DNA from: an uncultured Oscillospiraceae bacterium
GTDB lineage: Bacteria > Bacillota > Clostridia > Oscillospirales > Oscillospiraceae
Assembly (NCBI GenBank): GCA_900754515.1
Contig: CAAEDD010000179.1
Coordinates: forward strand, 1-19,839
Reading direction: 5' to 3'
Length of the DNA stretch: 19,839 nt
Shown: positions 7,561-15,183 of the stretch, one piece after another
Numbering within the stretch: the first letter of the stretch is position 1
How the letters are laid out: each line of letters begins with the position of its first letter
Translations under genes and position numbers: made by a program
Notes under the pieces: generated by a model
Database searches by the model: none
Seen by the model: the letters and a program-made list of their open reading frames with translations, nothing else
Told to the model about the DNA's origin: nothing

Positions 7561-7620
7561 TATCCCGCCAGTTATTCCGGCAAAGCCTGAACGATTGGCG
7601 GGATATTACTTTATATTTTT
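7561..7620 (+). terminator. Terminator of the TRAP operon
   Basis: A perfect 10-bp stem (TATCCCGCCA at 7561-7570, TGGCGGGATA at 7596-7605) is followed by a T-rich stretch (TTACTTTATATTTTTC). The loop is long (25 bases). On the opposite strand no T-run follows, so it serves the plus strand only. It begins 34 bases after the dctM stop. Confidence 0.6.
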
Positions 7621-7704
7621 CTTAATCTTCCATAGCTTGAATCTGTCCGTCTCCTGCCTGTTATGCGCAGCAGTAGATATCACAGCTTTTAAAGGAGCTT
7701 CCAT

Positions 7705-8556
7705 TCATCCCGGATATTCGTACTCAAAAGATGCCTGTTCACTTTTTAAATTCATAATTACTTTTTCCCCATAGCTGAACTGATACCCTGCTTTGCAGCA
7801 AAGGTTTTCTCTGATTATTCTGCGCATCTCCCCACATACCGGCGCCTGCAGCCCGAAGCTTTTGTCTTCCAGCAGCTTGGCTTTCAGCTGCCATGGGCCC
7901 TGCTTTATTATTATCTCTCTGTCAGCAATCTTAACCGCCCTGGCCCCAAGATATGTGGCCAGGCGGTATTCTTTTCCCCTTAGCAGCAGCACGGCAATAA
8001 CTCCTGTAAAGTTCAGCACCCCAAGAGGAATATCCGCCGCCGACAGCATTATTGACCCCTCGTCAAACAGGCATTGGCTCCAGATATAACGTTTGGGGAA
8101 AGAGATGCCTCTGTCTCCTTCTATATAGCCGCGGCCATTATCAAAAATATATTCCCTGCCGTTTATGCTTAGCTCACCGTCAATCCTATGGCTCATGCTC
8201 ACCACACTGTGACGGCACTCCATAAAGGGCAGGCAGCAAAAAGGCCCCATAATATCATAGCTTATGGGGCTGAGTCCGCTGAAGCTCAGTTCCCCTGAGG
8301 CCTTGAATTCCCCTGTATCAATATCCAGAAATATGCCCCTTTGAGAGAAAACATTTTTTCCAAGTGCCGCATAAGGCCGGCTTTTACCCAGCTGAAAGTT
8401 TGTTCCCTGTATCTGCACATTCCAGCTGCCATCCTCAGTTATCACCTGTATTGAAGCGCTAGTAAAGCCGTTGCAGCTGTGGACTGCGGGTATAAGTGCC
8501 AGAGTGCCATGGCCTCCCCGGCATTTATAGTACCATCCCCGGAAGCTATTCTCCAA
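7705..8556 (-). CDS. Tocopherol-cyclase-like protein (lipocalin-fold family)
   Basis: A 283-residue soluble protein with no signal peptide. It begins M-E-N-S-F-R-G-W-Y-Y-K, and at about 101-121 reads DIMGPFCCLPFMECRHSVVS. At 144-160 it has YIEGDRGISFPKRYIWSQ, which matches the 'Y-x-E-x-D-x-G-x-x-F-P-x-x-Y-x-W' signature of bacterial relatives of plant tocopherol cyclase. It ends SFEYEYPG. A bacterium of this type does not make tocopherol, and the function of these homologues is not established. A carrier or cyclase for a hydrophobic quinone- or isoprenoid-like molecule is a guess. The start is TTG at 8556, fixed by an AGGAGG box 9 bases upstream inside the preceding gene. It overlaps the FAD/Rieske gene by 11 bases, so the two are almost certainly one operon. 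Confidence 0.8.
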   Translation of the reverse strand: MENSFRGWYYKCRGGHGTLALIPAVHSCNGFTSASIQVITEDGSWNVQIQGTNFQLGKSRPYAALGKNVFSQRGIFLDIDTGEFKASGELSFSGLSPISYDIMGPFCCLPFMECRHSVVSMSHRIDGELSINGREYIFDNGRGYIEGDRGISFPKRYIWSQCLFDEGSIMLSAADIPLGVLNFTGVIAVLLLRGKEYRLATYLGARAVKIADREIIIKQGPWQLKAKLLEDKSFGLQAPVCGEMRRIIRENLCCKAGYQFSYGEKVIMNLKSEQASFEYEYPG

Positions 8557-9982
8557 TTTCTATGTCCTCCTGAGCAGGGCCTGATATGAGCTTTCCGTAA
8601 GGGTCAAATCTTGAGCCGTGGCAGGGGCAGTCCCAGCTGAGCTCGTCGCTGTTCCACTCCAACTGGCATCCCAGGTGGGGACAGCGAATATCCACCGGGT
8701 GCAGTTTACCCTCCCCGTCTTTATAAACACCCAGTTTCTCTCCGTTAAGGAAAACAATGCCGCCCTGGCCCGGGGCGATCTCCGCTGCCGCTTTCGCAGG
8801 TATCTGGAAAAAACGTTTGGCCAATCCCTTTACAGCCTGGGCTCCTTCCGCTACGACTCCGGTCACCGTCTCCAGATCCACACGTCCCGGGTCAAATACC
8901 TCAGCATAAGGGTTATCCTTCCCCAATATCATGTCTCTTATAATCATAGATGAGACCATTGAACTGCTCATACCCCATTTGTTGAAGCCCGTGGCTACAT
9001 ACCAGTGGGGCCTATCCTGAGAAAATCTGCCAATATATGGGACACGGTCGGCACTCATGCAGTCCTGGGCCGACCAGCGTGCCACCTCCCGGCAGCCGGG
9101 AAACCACTTTGCCGCCTTTTGCTGCAGCCTGTCGTAACAGCCGCCTTTCCGGTTTTCTCCGGTCCTGTGGTTTTCGCCTCCCAGGAAAAGCAGATTGCCG
9201 TAATTTCTCAGAGAACAGCTGCCCTCCTCAGCCCCTATCCACATTCCATTTACCCGTGCATTGCCTTCCAGGGCAAGAACATAGGAGCGCTCCTGGTACA
9301 TTCGGGCAAAATACATTCCGGGGAAATTTACAAATGGGTAATGACAGGCAAATACGATGTGCTCAGCCTGCACAGAGCCCTCCGGCGTTATCAGTCTTTT
9401 CCCCTCGATTTGCTTTACCGGGCTGTGCTCAAATATTTTCAGTTTTTCAGACAGAGCCCTGATAAACTTCAGTGGATGGAACTGAGCCTGGCCGCTGAAA
9501 GCTACTGCCCCTGCAGCCGGAATAGGCAGCTCCGGCCTCTCCACGAAGGAAGCCGGCAGGCCCAGAGTTCTGGCTGCTGCCGTCTCCCTTTCCAGCTGCT
9601 CCAGAGAATCACCGTATACATAGGCACTGCGTTCCTCAAAATCGCAGTCTATATTCCCGTCCTTTATCATACGTCGAAAACTCTCCACAGCCCTGAGGTT
9701 TGCCTGAGCATACTGCCATGCCCTGTCCCGCCCAAAATCCTTTATGAGGCGCTCATAAACAAGGCCGTGTTGAGCCGTTATTTTTGCCGTGGTGTTCCGG
9801 CTCTGTCCCCCGGCTATGCGATCCGCTTCCAGTACGATCACATCCAGCCCGGCTTCCTCCAGGGCTGCCGCAATGAGCATCCCCGCCATACCCGCTCCTA
9901 TAACTGCCGCCTGGGTCTTTACCTGGCCTGTAAGCCGGGGCCTGCCGGGGATTTCGCAGGTCTTGCTCCAAACAGATTCCAT
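8546..9982 (-). CDS. FAD-dependent oxidoreductase with C-terminal Rieske [2Fe-2S] domain (YhfW-like)
   Basis: A 478-residue cytoplasmic redox enzyme. The N-terminal DAO-type FAD domain shows the dinucleotide motif VIGAGMAG at 28-35, an acidic end of the second strand (VLEAD), and the GGQSRNTTAKITAQHG segment typical of this group. The C-terminal part from about 385 is a Rieske domain with CPHLGC (434-439) and CPCHGS (452-457). That supplies two Cys and two His ligands plus the extra disulfide pair of bc1-type Rieske proteins. B. subtilis YhfW has the same architecture; substrate and partner are unknown there too. I chose ATG 9982, which has an AGGAGAG box upstream. An in-frame TTG at 10084 would add 34 poorly structured basic residues. 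The gene overlaps the tocopherol-cyclase-like gene. Confidence 0.88.
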   Translation of the reverse strand: MESVWSKTCEIPGRPRLTGQVKTQAAVIGAGMAGMLIAAALEEAGLDVIVLEADRIAGGQSRNTTAKITAQHGLVYERLIKDFGRDRAWQYAQANLRAVESFRRMIKDGNIDCDFEERSAYVYGDSLEQLERETAAARTLGLPASFVERPELPIPAAGAVAFSGQAQFHPLKFIRALSEKLKIFEHSPVKQIEGKRLITPEGSVQAEHIVFACHYPFVNFPGMYFARMYQERSYVLALEGNARVNGMWIGAEEGSCSLRNYGNLLFLGGENHRTGENRKGGCYDRLQQKAAKWFPGCREVARWSAQDCMSADRVPYIGRFSQDRPHWYVATGFNKWGMSSSMVSSMIIRDMILGKDNPYAEVFDPGRVDLETVTGVVAEGAQAVKGLAKRFFQIPAKAAAEIAPGQGGIVFLNGEKLGVYKDGEGKLHPVDIRCPHLGCQLEWNSDELSWDCPCHGSRFDPYGKLISGPAQEDIEIGE

Positions 9983-10088
9983 GTGTACTTGTCTCTCCTT
10001 TTCAGCAGACTTTTTGTTATTGTCTGCCGCCCTGGGTTTTTTATCCGGCTGTCCGTTTATTTTTCGTCTGCGGACAATGGCCAATTTT

Positions 10089-10116
10089 CGTATAGGGCAT
10101 ACAATGGTAATGGCAA
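10089..10116 (-). promoter_or_regulatory. Possible promoter of the FAD/Rieske operon
   Basis: On the minus strand, TTGCCA (10116-10111), a 16-base spacer, then TATACG (10094-10089). The -35 box matches five of six positions and the -10 four of six. It lies in the divergent gap between the FAD/Rieske gene and the plus-strand Cys-rich gene. Transcription would start near 10082, just downstream of the alternative TTG start, which supports ATG 9982. Confidence 0.35.
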
Positions 10117-10137
10117 AAGCCAGAAAGGAGAAGCAAA

Positions 10138-10500
10138 ATGCTTAATTTTGACGCTAATGTCCTCAACGAGACAGGAACCTGCCCTGCCGTGGGCTATCAG
10201 TCCGCATCTATTTGCGTCCCCGTAACCGTTACTCCCTTTGCTCAGGCCGGTGTCACTACCACCAAGTGCTGCGGAACTCCCGTGATAACCCCGGGCAGGG
10301 AAGTCTGCGGAGGGATGAGGAATGGCTCCTGCTTTTTCACCATAACTCAGGATATATGCGTGGCCGTGCCTGTGGAGTTTGGCGCAGTGGCAACCGTTGG
10401 GGACAGCTTCGTCAACTGCAATGGCGTCTCCGAGGACGATATCTGCAGCGACTGCGGTGCGATTCTTCCCCCGGCAGAGCCCACCGTTCCCAGTGTCTGA
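10138..10500 (+). CDS. Small Cys-rich protein of unknown function
   Basis: A 120-residue protein with ten cysteines at 15, 26, 44, 45, 57, 65, 74, 94, 103 and 106. It has no signal peptide, no membrane segment, and almost no Lys. Segments such as NETGTCPAVGYQSASICVPV and ITQDICVAVPVEFGA alternate small and beta-branched residues, which suggests a compact beta fold held by disulfides or metal. The tail is Pro/Glu-rich. The start ATG 10138 has AAAGGAG 7 bases upstream. I have an impression of similar proteins in spore-forming Clostridia, possibly spore-surface ones, but cannot verify it. It is divergent from the FAD/Rieske gene and ends before a strong terminator, so it is a single-gene unit. 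Confidence 0.75.
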   Translation: MLNFDANVLNETGTCPAVGYQSASICVPVTVTPFAQAGVTTTKCCGTPVITPGREVCGGMRNGSCFFTITQDICVAVPVEFGAVATVGDSFVNCNGVSEDDICSDCGAILPPAEPTVPSV

Positions 10501-10563
10501 TTTTTTATAACGATGCGCAAGGTCGCTTGAATTTCCGGCTGAACGTATCTTGATTAAACACTT

Positions 10564-10626
10564 CAGGGCTAAGAAACTTCCTGCCCTGTGTCGGAGCAAA
10601 GTTTTCTTTGCTCCGACATTTTTTAT
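10564..10626 (+). terminator. Terminator of the Cys-rich gene
   Basis: A 13-bp perfect stem (TGTCGGAGCAAAG at 10589-10601, its complement at 10606-10618) with a TTTT loop is followed by a T-rich tail. A smaller hairpin (CAGGGC 10564-10569, GCCCTG 10583-10588) stands immediately before it, so the message ends in two stacked structures. Confidence 0.9.
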
Positions 10627-10781
10627 ATTATTTATATAAAAAATGTCATGCCCCCGTCTCCTTACTTCTCCTTTTTAAAACCGGCCCTAACTGCATTTTA
10701 AGGATACGGGCCGAATCTTTCACACTGGGCTCTATGATAAGTATTTTTGATGCATCTAAAAGGCGCTGCATGGCTCTTTTG
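10627..10781. other. Short intergenic stretch between two terminators
   Basis: The stretch lies between the terminator of the Cys-rich gene and that of the hydrogenase operon. It has a weak 6-bp inverted repeat (CGGCCC 10682-10687, GGGCCG 10708-10713) and short palindromes such as GATGCATC at about 10749-10756. The only open frames are short and lack ribosome binding sites. No gene is supported. Confidence 0.4.
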
Positions 10782-10834
10782 ACAATATAAAACCCTGCCC
10801 TCCGGGGATTCTGAGGGCAGGGTTTTATATTGTT
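10782..10834. terminator. Long-stem terminator of the hydrogenase operon
   Basis: A perfect 21-bp inverted repeat (10782-10802 and 10813-10833) encloses a 10-base loop. The AT-rich outer part reads as a U-rich tail on both strands (TTTTATATTGT), so it can work in both directions. It begins 5 bases after the mbhN stop codon and closes the operon. Confidence 0.9.
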
Positions 10835-10838
10835 TTGT

Positions 10839-11468
10839 TCAGATTATAATACAGTTTTTAGGACAAACCTCAGCGCAGGTGCCGCAGGCTATGCACTTTT
10901 CCTCGTCCAGTGTCCATTTCTTGGACGCCCTGTCTACCGTCAGGGCCTGTACCGGGCACTTTTTGGCACAAAGGGTACAGTAAACGCAGCGGGAGGGATC
11001 GCTCACCGGCTTGCCGTCATCTCTTGGCTTAACAGTGGGTGCCGCCGTGGCCGGAGACTGGCAGCCATCCGAAGCAGCCGCCGGCGCTTTCTTCTTGGGT
11101 GCGGCTTTAATGAAGCTTCCACTCACCAACAGATCCTCTTCTTTGGTGGCCACCATATGGTAGTCTTGGGTAAACTCAATCGCATGCTTTGTGCAGAAAT
11201 CGGCGCAGGTTGCGCAGAAGGTGCAGGAACCCAGATTGAAAGTCAGTGTAATTTTATCCTGCCCGTCCTCCAGATGCTCCACAGTGCGGGTAATAGCGTT
11301 TCCTGAACAGACTCGCTCGCACATACCGCAGGAAATGCAGCGATCCGGATGATACACTATCCTGCCCCGGTAGCCTGGGGCTGCTTCACTGGGGACAGCC
11401 GGGTACATGGCACAGCTGCTCTTGCTGAAAAGCTGGCTTACCGCTTCTTTTATAAATGGAAAGTCCAT
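10839..11468 (-). CDS. mbhN: MbhN-like ferredoxin subunit with four [4Fe-4S] motifs
   Basis: The NuoI/MbhN-type electron-entry subunit of the membrane-bound hydrogenase, expected to take electrons from reduced ferredoxin and pass them to MbhJ. It has 209 residues, against roughly 140 for archaeal MbhN. The first half has two CxxCxxCxxxC motifs (C44-47-50-54 and C82-85-88-92) in the usual NuoI-like spacing, although the residue after the last Cys is S or T rather than the common Pro. An Ala/Pro/Lys linker at about 121-157 leads to a second bacterial ferredoxin domain with motifs C161-164-167-171 and C192-195-198-202, each followed by Pro. It starts at ATG 11468, overlapping the mbhJ stop by one base (TAATG), and is the last gene of the operon. 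Confidence 0.88.
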   Translation of the reverse strand: MDFPFIKEAVSQLFSKSSCAMYPAVPSEAAPGYRGRIVYHPDRCISCGMCERVCSGNAITRTVEHLEDGQDKITLTFNLGSCTFCATCADFCTKHAIEFTQDYHMVATKEEDLLVSGSFIKAAPKKKAPAAASDGCQSPATAAPTVKPRDDGKPVSDPSRCVYCTLCAKKCPVQALTVDRASKKWTLDEEKCIACGTCAEVCPKNCIII

Positions 11469-11911
11469 TACTTCATCTGCCCCCTTTTCTCTTTCAAAAT
11501 CTTAGCCGCCAGAGCCAGCCCGTCAATTATAGCCTCAGGCCTGGGCGCGCAGCCTGCCACATCTACGTCCACGTGGACGTATTTGCTCAATGGTCCGGCA
11601 ACACTGTAGCTGCCCCTGAACACGTTGCCTGACTGGGGGCAGGAGCCCATAGTCACAATGCACCTTGGTTCAGGCACCTGGGAGATGGTTCTGAGCACTC
11701 GGGGCAAAGACTGCTTTGTCACCGGCCCGGTAACCACAACTATATCCGCATGTCGGGGCGACCCTGCCAGTTTGAATCCAAGACGTTCGGCATCATAGCG
11801 GGGGGTAAGTACACTGACCAGCTCTATGTCGCATCCGTTGCAGGAACCGGCGTTAATATGAAACAGCCAAGGGGACTTTCCTGTGCTTTCTTCAATAAGT
11901 TTTTTAAACAT
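11468..11911 (-). CDS. mbhJ: Membrane-bound [NiFe] hydrogenase small subunit (MbhJ / NuoB-like)
   Basis: Carries the proximal [4Fe-4S] cluster that passes electrons to the NiFe site of MbhL. It has 147 residues, the short form typical of group 4 enzymes, with no Tat signal. The four ligands are visible: C24 and C27 (AGSCNGCDIE), C91 (TMGSCPQSG) and C121 (VAGCAPRPEAI). The usual P after the fourth Cys is A here. ATG 11911 is preceded by GGAGGGG just after the mbhM stop (12-base gap). In Pyrococcus the order is J-K-L-M-N, but here J follows M while K and L lie at the far end of the operon. Confidence 0.9.
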   Translation of the reverse strand: MFKKLIEESTGKSPWLFHINAGSCNGCDIELVSVLTPRYDAERLGFKLAGSPRHADIVVVTGPVTKQSLPRVLRTISQVPEPRCIVTMGSCPQSGNVFRGSYSVAGPLSKYVHVDVDVAGCAPRPEAIIDGLALAAKILKEKRGQMK

Positions 11912-11923
11912 CTTCGCCCCTCC

Positions 11924-12895
11924 TTACAGGCCGTACCAAGCCAGAACCAGGCTGACAGCAGCAAGCAGCGTGACTACAGTCCAGTAGTATTTAAAAACCT
12001 GTTCTATTTTCAGCCTTGCTGTGACTGCATGCACGAAGGATATTGACACTGCCGTTATCGCAGCGCACAGCAGGAACATCAGCAGTGCATCCAGAGCAAC
12101 TATTCCCGTACCAAGCCCGCCGAGAAACAGGGCCACGAACAGGGATGTCAGAGTGAGCATCTTCACGGCATGGCTGAGCTTGAACACGCCCAGAGGAGCC
12201 CCGCTGTATTCCGCCAGCATGCCCTCGCAGATCTCAGTCTCAGCCTCCGCCGCATCAAAGGGATGGTTGCCGGTCTCCCCGGGGATTATCAGCAGCATGG
12301 CCGCCGCTGCGGGCAGCATGCTTATTTTTGTTATCAGGCTGCCGTTTATCGCCTGATATTCCGCTATTTCACTGAGAGAAAAGCACAGCCCCGTACCTAT
12401 GGCGCTGCCCACAGTCTTGGCCACCGCCAGCAGCACCAATACCAAAGGCAGCTCGCAGGATATGATTGTCACCATCTCGCGGCTAAGTCCCACTCCCGCA
12501 TATGGAGAACCGGAGGCGGCTCCGCCCAGAATGATGGAGACTGCCGGAATCAGCAGCAGATAGAGAATAACTATCATATCGGCCATGCCGGAGAAAGCCG
12601 TAAAACTGAATACAGGGATAAACAGTTGTATGACCACCAGGGCCGCAAGTCCCACCAAGGGTGAAAGCATAAAGGTGATGCGTTCAGCGGCTGCGGGAAC
12701 TATGGTCTCTTTGCCGCAGAGTTTAAAGAAATCATAAAAAGGCTGGAGTACGGGAGGCCCCACCCGTTTCTGCATTCTGGCCACCAGTTTTCTGTCTATA
12801 CCGCACAGCAGCATACCCGCCAGGAAACAGAACAGGAAGCCCGGGAAGATGAGCACATAGCCCAGATACTCTAGAGCGTCTATAACTATAGTCAT
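11924..12895 (-). CDS. mbhM: Hydrogenase membrane anchor (MbhM / NuoH-like)
   Basis: The NuoH-family subunit that holds the hydrogenase module on the membrane and links redox change to ion movement. It has 323 residues and about eight membrane helices. Family signatures are RKLVARMQKRVGPPVLQPFYD near residue 35, in the cytoplasmic loop that contacts the peripheral arm, and IPGETGNHPFDAAEAETEI at about 206-224, followed by EGMLAEYSG, the acidic loop conserved from complex I to Ech and Mbh. I chose ATG 12895 because an AAGGAGG box, which also contains part of the mbhH stop, lies 8 bases upstream. The in-frame GTG at 12904 overlaps that box. Confidence 0.92.
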   Translation of the reverse strand: MTIVIDALEYLGYVLIFPGFLFCFLAGMLLCGIDRKLVARMQKRVGPPVLQPFYDFFKLCGKETIVPAAAERITFMLSPLVGLAALVVIQLFIPVFSFTAFSGMADMIVILYLLLIPAVSIILGGAASGSPYAGVGLSREMVTIISCELPLVLVLLAVAKTVGSAIGTGLCFSLSEIAEYQAINGSLITKISMLPAAAAMLLIIPGETGNHPFDAAEAETEICEGMLAEYSGAPLGVFKLSHAVKMLTLTSLFVALFLGGLGTGIVALDALLMFLLCAAITAVSISFVHAVTARLKIEQVFKYYWTVVTLLAAVSLVLAWYGL

Positions 12896-12908
12896 TTGTC
12901 CCACCTCC

Positions 12909-14825
12909 TTACAGAACTATCAGGCTGAAAAGCATTACCAGGGCAAGGTCTACCACTGCCCACAGGGCGTAGTCGTTTACTATGCCGCTGTGAAGCCGGT
13001 GCATATAATTGAAGTATCCCCGCCAGTTATGCTTAAAGCCCCAGAACAGATCATCGCCTCCCAGCTGGGAGAGTTCCTGAGTCTCGCCTCCGTAAAAGAG
13101 CTGGTACTTGCCATCCGCAGCGGCGGCCTTGCAGCGGCTGAAATTATCATATTTACCTGCAACCGCCACTATGGTTATGGCCAGCAGGGCAATACACAAT
13201 ACCAGCAGCCAGCTCACCGGATCCCAGGCTCCAACATATTGGAAGCTCCCAGCCTCCACCTGCGCTGCGGCAGAACCGTCAAATCCCATAGCGCTTATGT
13301 ACTGTGCCACATTGAAAACGGCAGCGGCGGCAGGCTCGGTGAGATAAGCCGTCACAAGTCCGGGGAAGAGCCCGGTGACAATGCACAGCAGAGCAAAAAT
13401 GCCCATGGCAAAACGCATGCCCCAGGAAACTTCCCTTACATTTTCCAGTTCCGGAGGCAGTTGTCCGAAGAACACCGAGTGGCTGACCTTTACGAAGGAG
13501 GCCAGGGTGAGCACGGAGGTGACAAGGGCGATAATGGTCACCAGCAGGAAGCCTATATTTCCGCTCTCCACTGCTTTCTGATAGCTGGCCTGATAGATAA
13601 GCCATTTGGAAGCAAAGCCGTTGAATGGCGGCACTCCGCTGATGGAGAAGGCTCCTATGAGGAACAGCACCGTGGTGTGAGGCATTTTTCTTGCCAGCCC
13701 ACCCAGCTTGTTGAGATCCGTTGTGCCGGTCTCATGGAGTACGGCACCGGCAGCCAGAAACAGCAGGCCTTTGAACAGAGTGTGGTTTATGGCGTGATAG
13801 AGCCCGGCGGACACGCCCAGAGCGGTGCACAATCCCACGGCTGTGAGCACATAGCCTATCTGGGAGATGCTGTGGAAGGCCAGCAGGCGCTTGAAATCGT
13901 GCTGGGCCAGAGCCATGGTAACACATATAAACATGCTCAGTGAGCCGATGAACACCAGCAGAAACTGCATGGTGCCCAGCCCCATGCTCTGGAACAGGAA
14001 ATAGGTGATGCGGATAATGCCGTAGATACCGGACTTGGTAAGCACACCGGATATTATGACGGATATTGAAGCCGGCGCCGCGCCGTGGGCATCGGCGGCC
14101 AGGGGGTGGAAGGGCACGATGAAAGCCTTGGTGCCGAAACCCACGAACAGCAGTGCGAAGGCAACCTTAGTAGCGATGTTCACATCTCCGGGCACCAGCT
14201 GGGACAGCTGGGCGAGGTTCAAAGTGTGAGTCTGGGCATAGAGCATAGCGGTGCCCACAAGTATACAGGTGGAGCCCATGCAGCCCACCACCAGGTACTT
14301 GAACGCCGCCTCCACGGCGCCTCTCACGGTGTTGCGAAAAGCGGTGAGGGCTACGGCGGCAAAGGTAAGTATCTCCACCATGATGAACATGTTGAAGAGG
14401 TCGCCGGAGAGCACCATGCCCATAACGCCGCCGCAGAGCAGCAGGTACAGGGTGTAGTACTCTTTTTCGTTGTCGTCCCGGTTCATATACTGAATTGAGT
14501 ATACGCCGGAAACGAAGACGGCTGTAGCCACCAGCAGGGCAAAGAACAAGCTGAGGGCATCTACCTCCAGGGCAATGCCTATGGCATAGCCTCCGGCGGG
14601 TTCTCTTGCACCCATCCAATAGGCGATTATCTCTCCATTTATAAATACCGGTTTTACAAGGGCGATAATGAATCCCAGGGCTGCCGTAATGCTCAGCAGG
14701 GCCAGGATATTGCGCACGGTACGGTTTTCACCGAACACCGCAATAAGGAAGGAACCCATAAACAGCACCATAATTGCATATATGGGGAAGTGCTGATAAT
14801 TGAGGATATTGCTAAGAAAATTCAT
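12909..14825 (-). CDS. mbhH: Antiporter-like subunit MbhH/MrpD with a C-terminal MbhI-like extension
   Basis: The NuoL/M/N-type ion-translocating subunit, closest in context to MrpD and MbhH. It has 638 residues, about 130 more than a plain MrpD. Conserved transport residues are visible: Glu151 in FIMVEILTFAAVAL, Lys233 in GFGTKAFIVPFHPLAADAHG, with His240 and His247, and Lys264 in SGVLTKSGIYGI. After the 14-helix core (ending near residue 500) come one more helix at about 546-566, a polar stretch with GGDDLFWGFKHNWRGYF and HRLHSGIVNDYALW, and a final helix. No separate mbhI gene exists, so this tail probably replaces MbhI. Its ATG overlaps the mbhG stop by four bases (ATGA). Confidence 0.9.
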   Translation of the reverse strand: MNFLSNILNYQHFPIYAIMVLFMGSFLIAVFGENRTVRNILALLSITAALGFIIALVKPVFINGEIIAYWMGAREPAGGYAIGIALEVDALSLFFALLVATAVFVSGVYSIQYMNRDDNEKEYYTLYLLLCGGVMGMVLSGDLFNMFIMVEILTFAAVALTAFRNTVRGAVEAAFKYLVVGCMGSTCILVGTAMLYAQTHTLNLAQLSQLVPGDVNIATKVAFALLFVGFGTKAFIVPFHPLAADAHGAAPASISVIISGVLTKSGIYGIIRITYFLFQSMGLGTMQFLLVFIGSLSMFICVTMALAQHDFKRLLAFHSISQIGYVLTAVGLCTALGVSAGLYHAINHTLFKGLLFLAAGAVLHETGTTDLNKLGGLARKMPHTTVLFLIGAFSISGVPPFNGFASKWLIYQASYQKAVESGNIGFLLVTIIALVTSVLTLASFVKVSHSVFFGQLPPELENVREVSWGMRFAMGIFALLCIVTGLFPGLVTAYLTEPAAAAVFNVAQYISAMGFDGSAAAQVEAGSFQYVGAWDPVSWLLVLCIALLAITIVAVAGKYDNFSRCKAAAADGKYQLFYGGETQELSQLGGDDLFWGFKHNWRGYFNYMHRLHSGIVNDYALWAVVDLALVMLFSLIVL

Positions 14826-15172
14826 CCTCTCAGCCTCCTTATCTTACGGGTGTCGATGGTGCCATATTGCTCCTCCAGCTTGATTACCAGGGCCAGGGAC
14901 ATAGCGGTAACGCAGGCGCCAATTACTATGCTGGTGAGAGTGAGGGCCTGGGGCACCGGATCCACGAAAAAGCTGTTGTAGTCCAGCTCCGACCAAGTGA
15001 ATATGGGTGCTGTACCGCCGGGATTAAATCCTATGGAGATCAGCAGCAGGTTTACCCCGTAATCGGCAATGGACAGTCCTATAACGGTTTTCACCAGATT
15101 GTACTTTGTGACTATGGTGTATAAACCCAGCCCGATAAGGAAGAAAGATGCTATATAGTTAAGCAGTATCAT
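14822..15172 (-). CDS. mbhG: MrpC/NuoK-like subunit MbhG
   Basis: A 116-residue, three-helix membrane subunit of the Mrp-like module, homologous to MrpC and NuoK. It reads LIGLGLYTIVTKYNLVKTVIGL near the N-terminus, DYGVNLLLISIGF in the second helix, and DPVPQALTLTSIVIGACVTA in the third, the latter being the MrpC signature (D-P-x-P-Q-A-L-x-L-T-x-I-V-I). The start ATG 15172 has an AGGTGAAGAG box directly after the mbhF stop (11-base gap). Confidence 0.92.
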   Translation of the reverse strand: MILLNYIASFFLIGLGLYTIVTKYNLVKTVIGLSIADYGVNLLLISIGFNPGGTAPIFTWSELDYNSFFVDPVPQALTLTSIVIGACVTAMSLALVIKLEEQYGTIDTRKIRRLRG

Positions 15173-15183
15173 TTCTCTTCACC

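Noticed and set aside
9005..10225. A 406-codon plus-strand open frame opposite the FAD/Rieske gene
   Set aside because: It is the shadow of a clear flavoprotein gene, it overlaps the start of the real Cys-rich gene, and it has no family features.
10057..10599. A 180-codon minus-strand frame opposite the Cys-rich gene
   Set aside because: It would run into the FAD/Rieske leader and through the strong terminator. The plus-strand gene has the good ribosome binding site and ordered Cys spacing.
12990..13943. A 317-codon plus-strand open frame opposite mbhH
   Set aside because: It is antisense to a well-conserved antiporter-like gene. Its His/Gly/Gln-rich composition is typical of a shadow frame.
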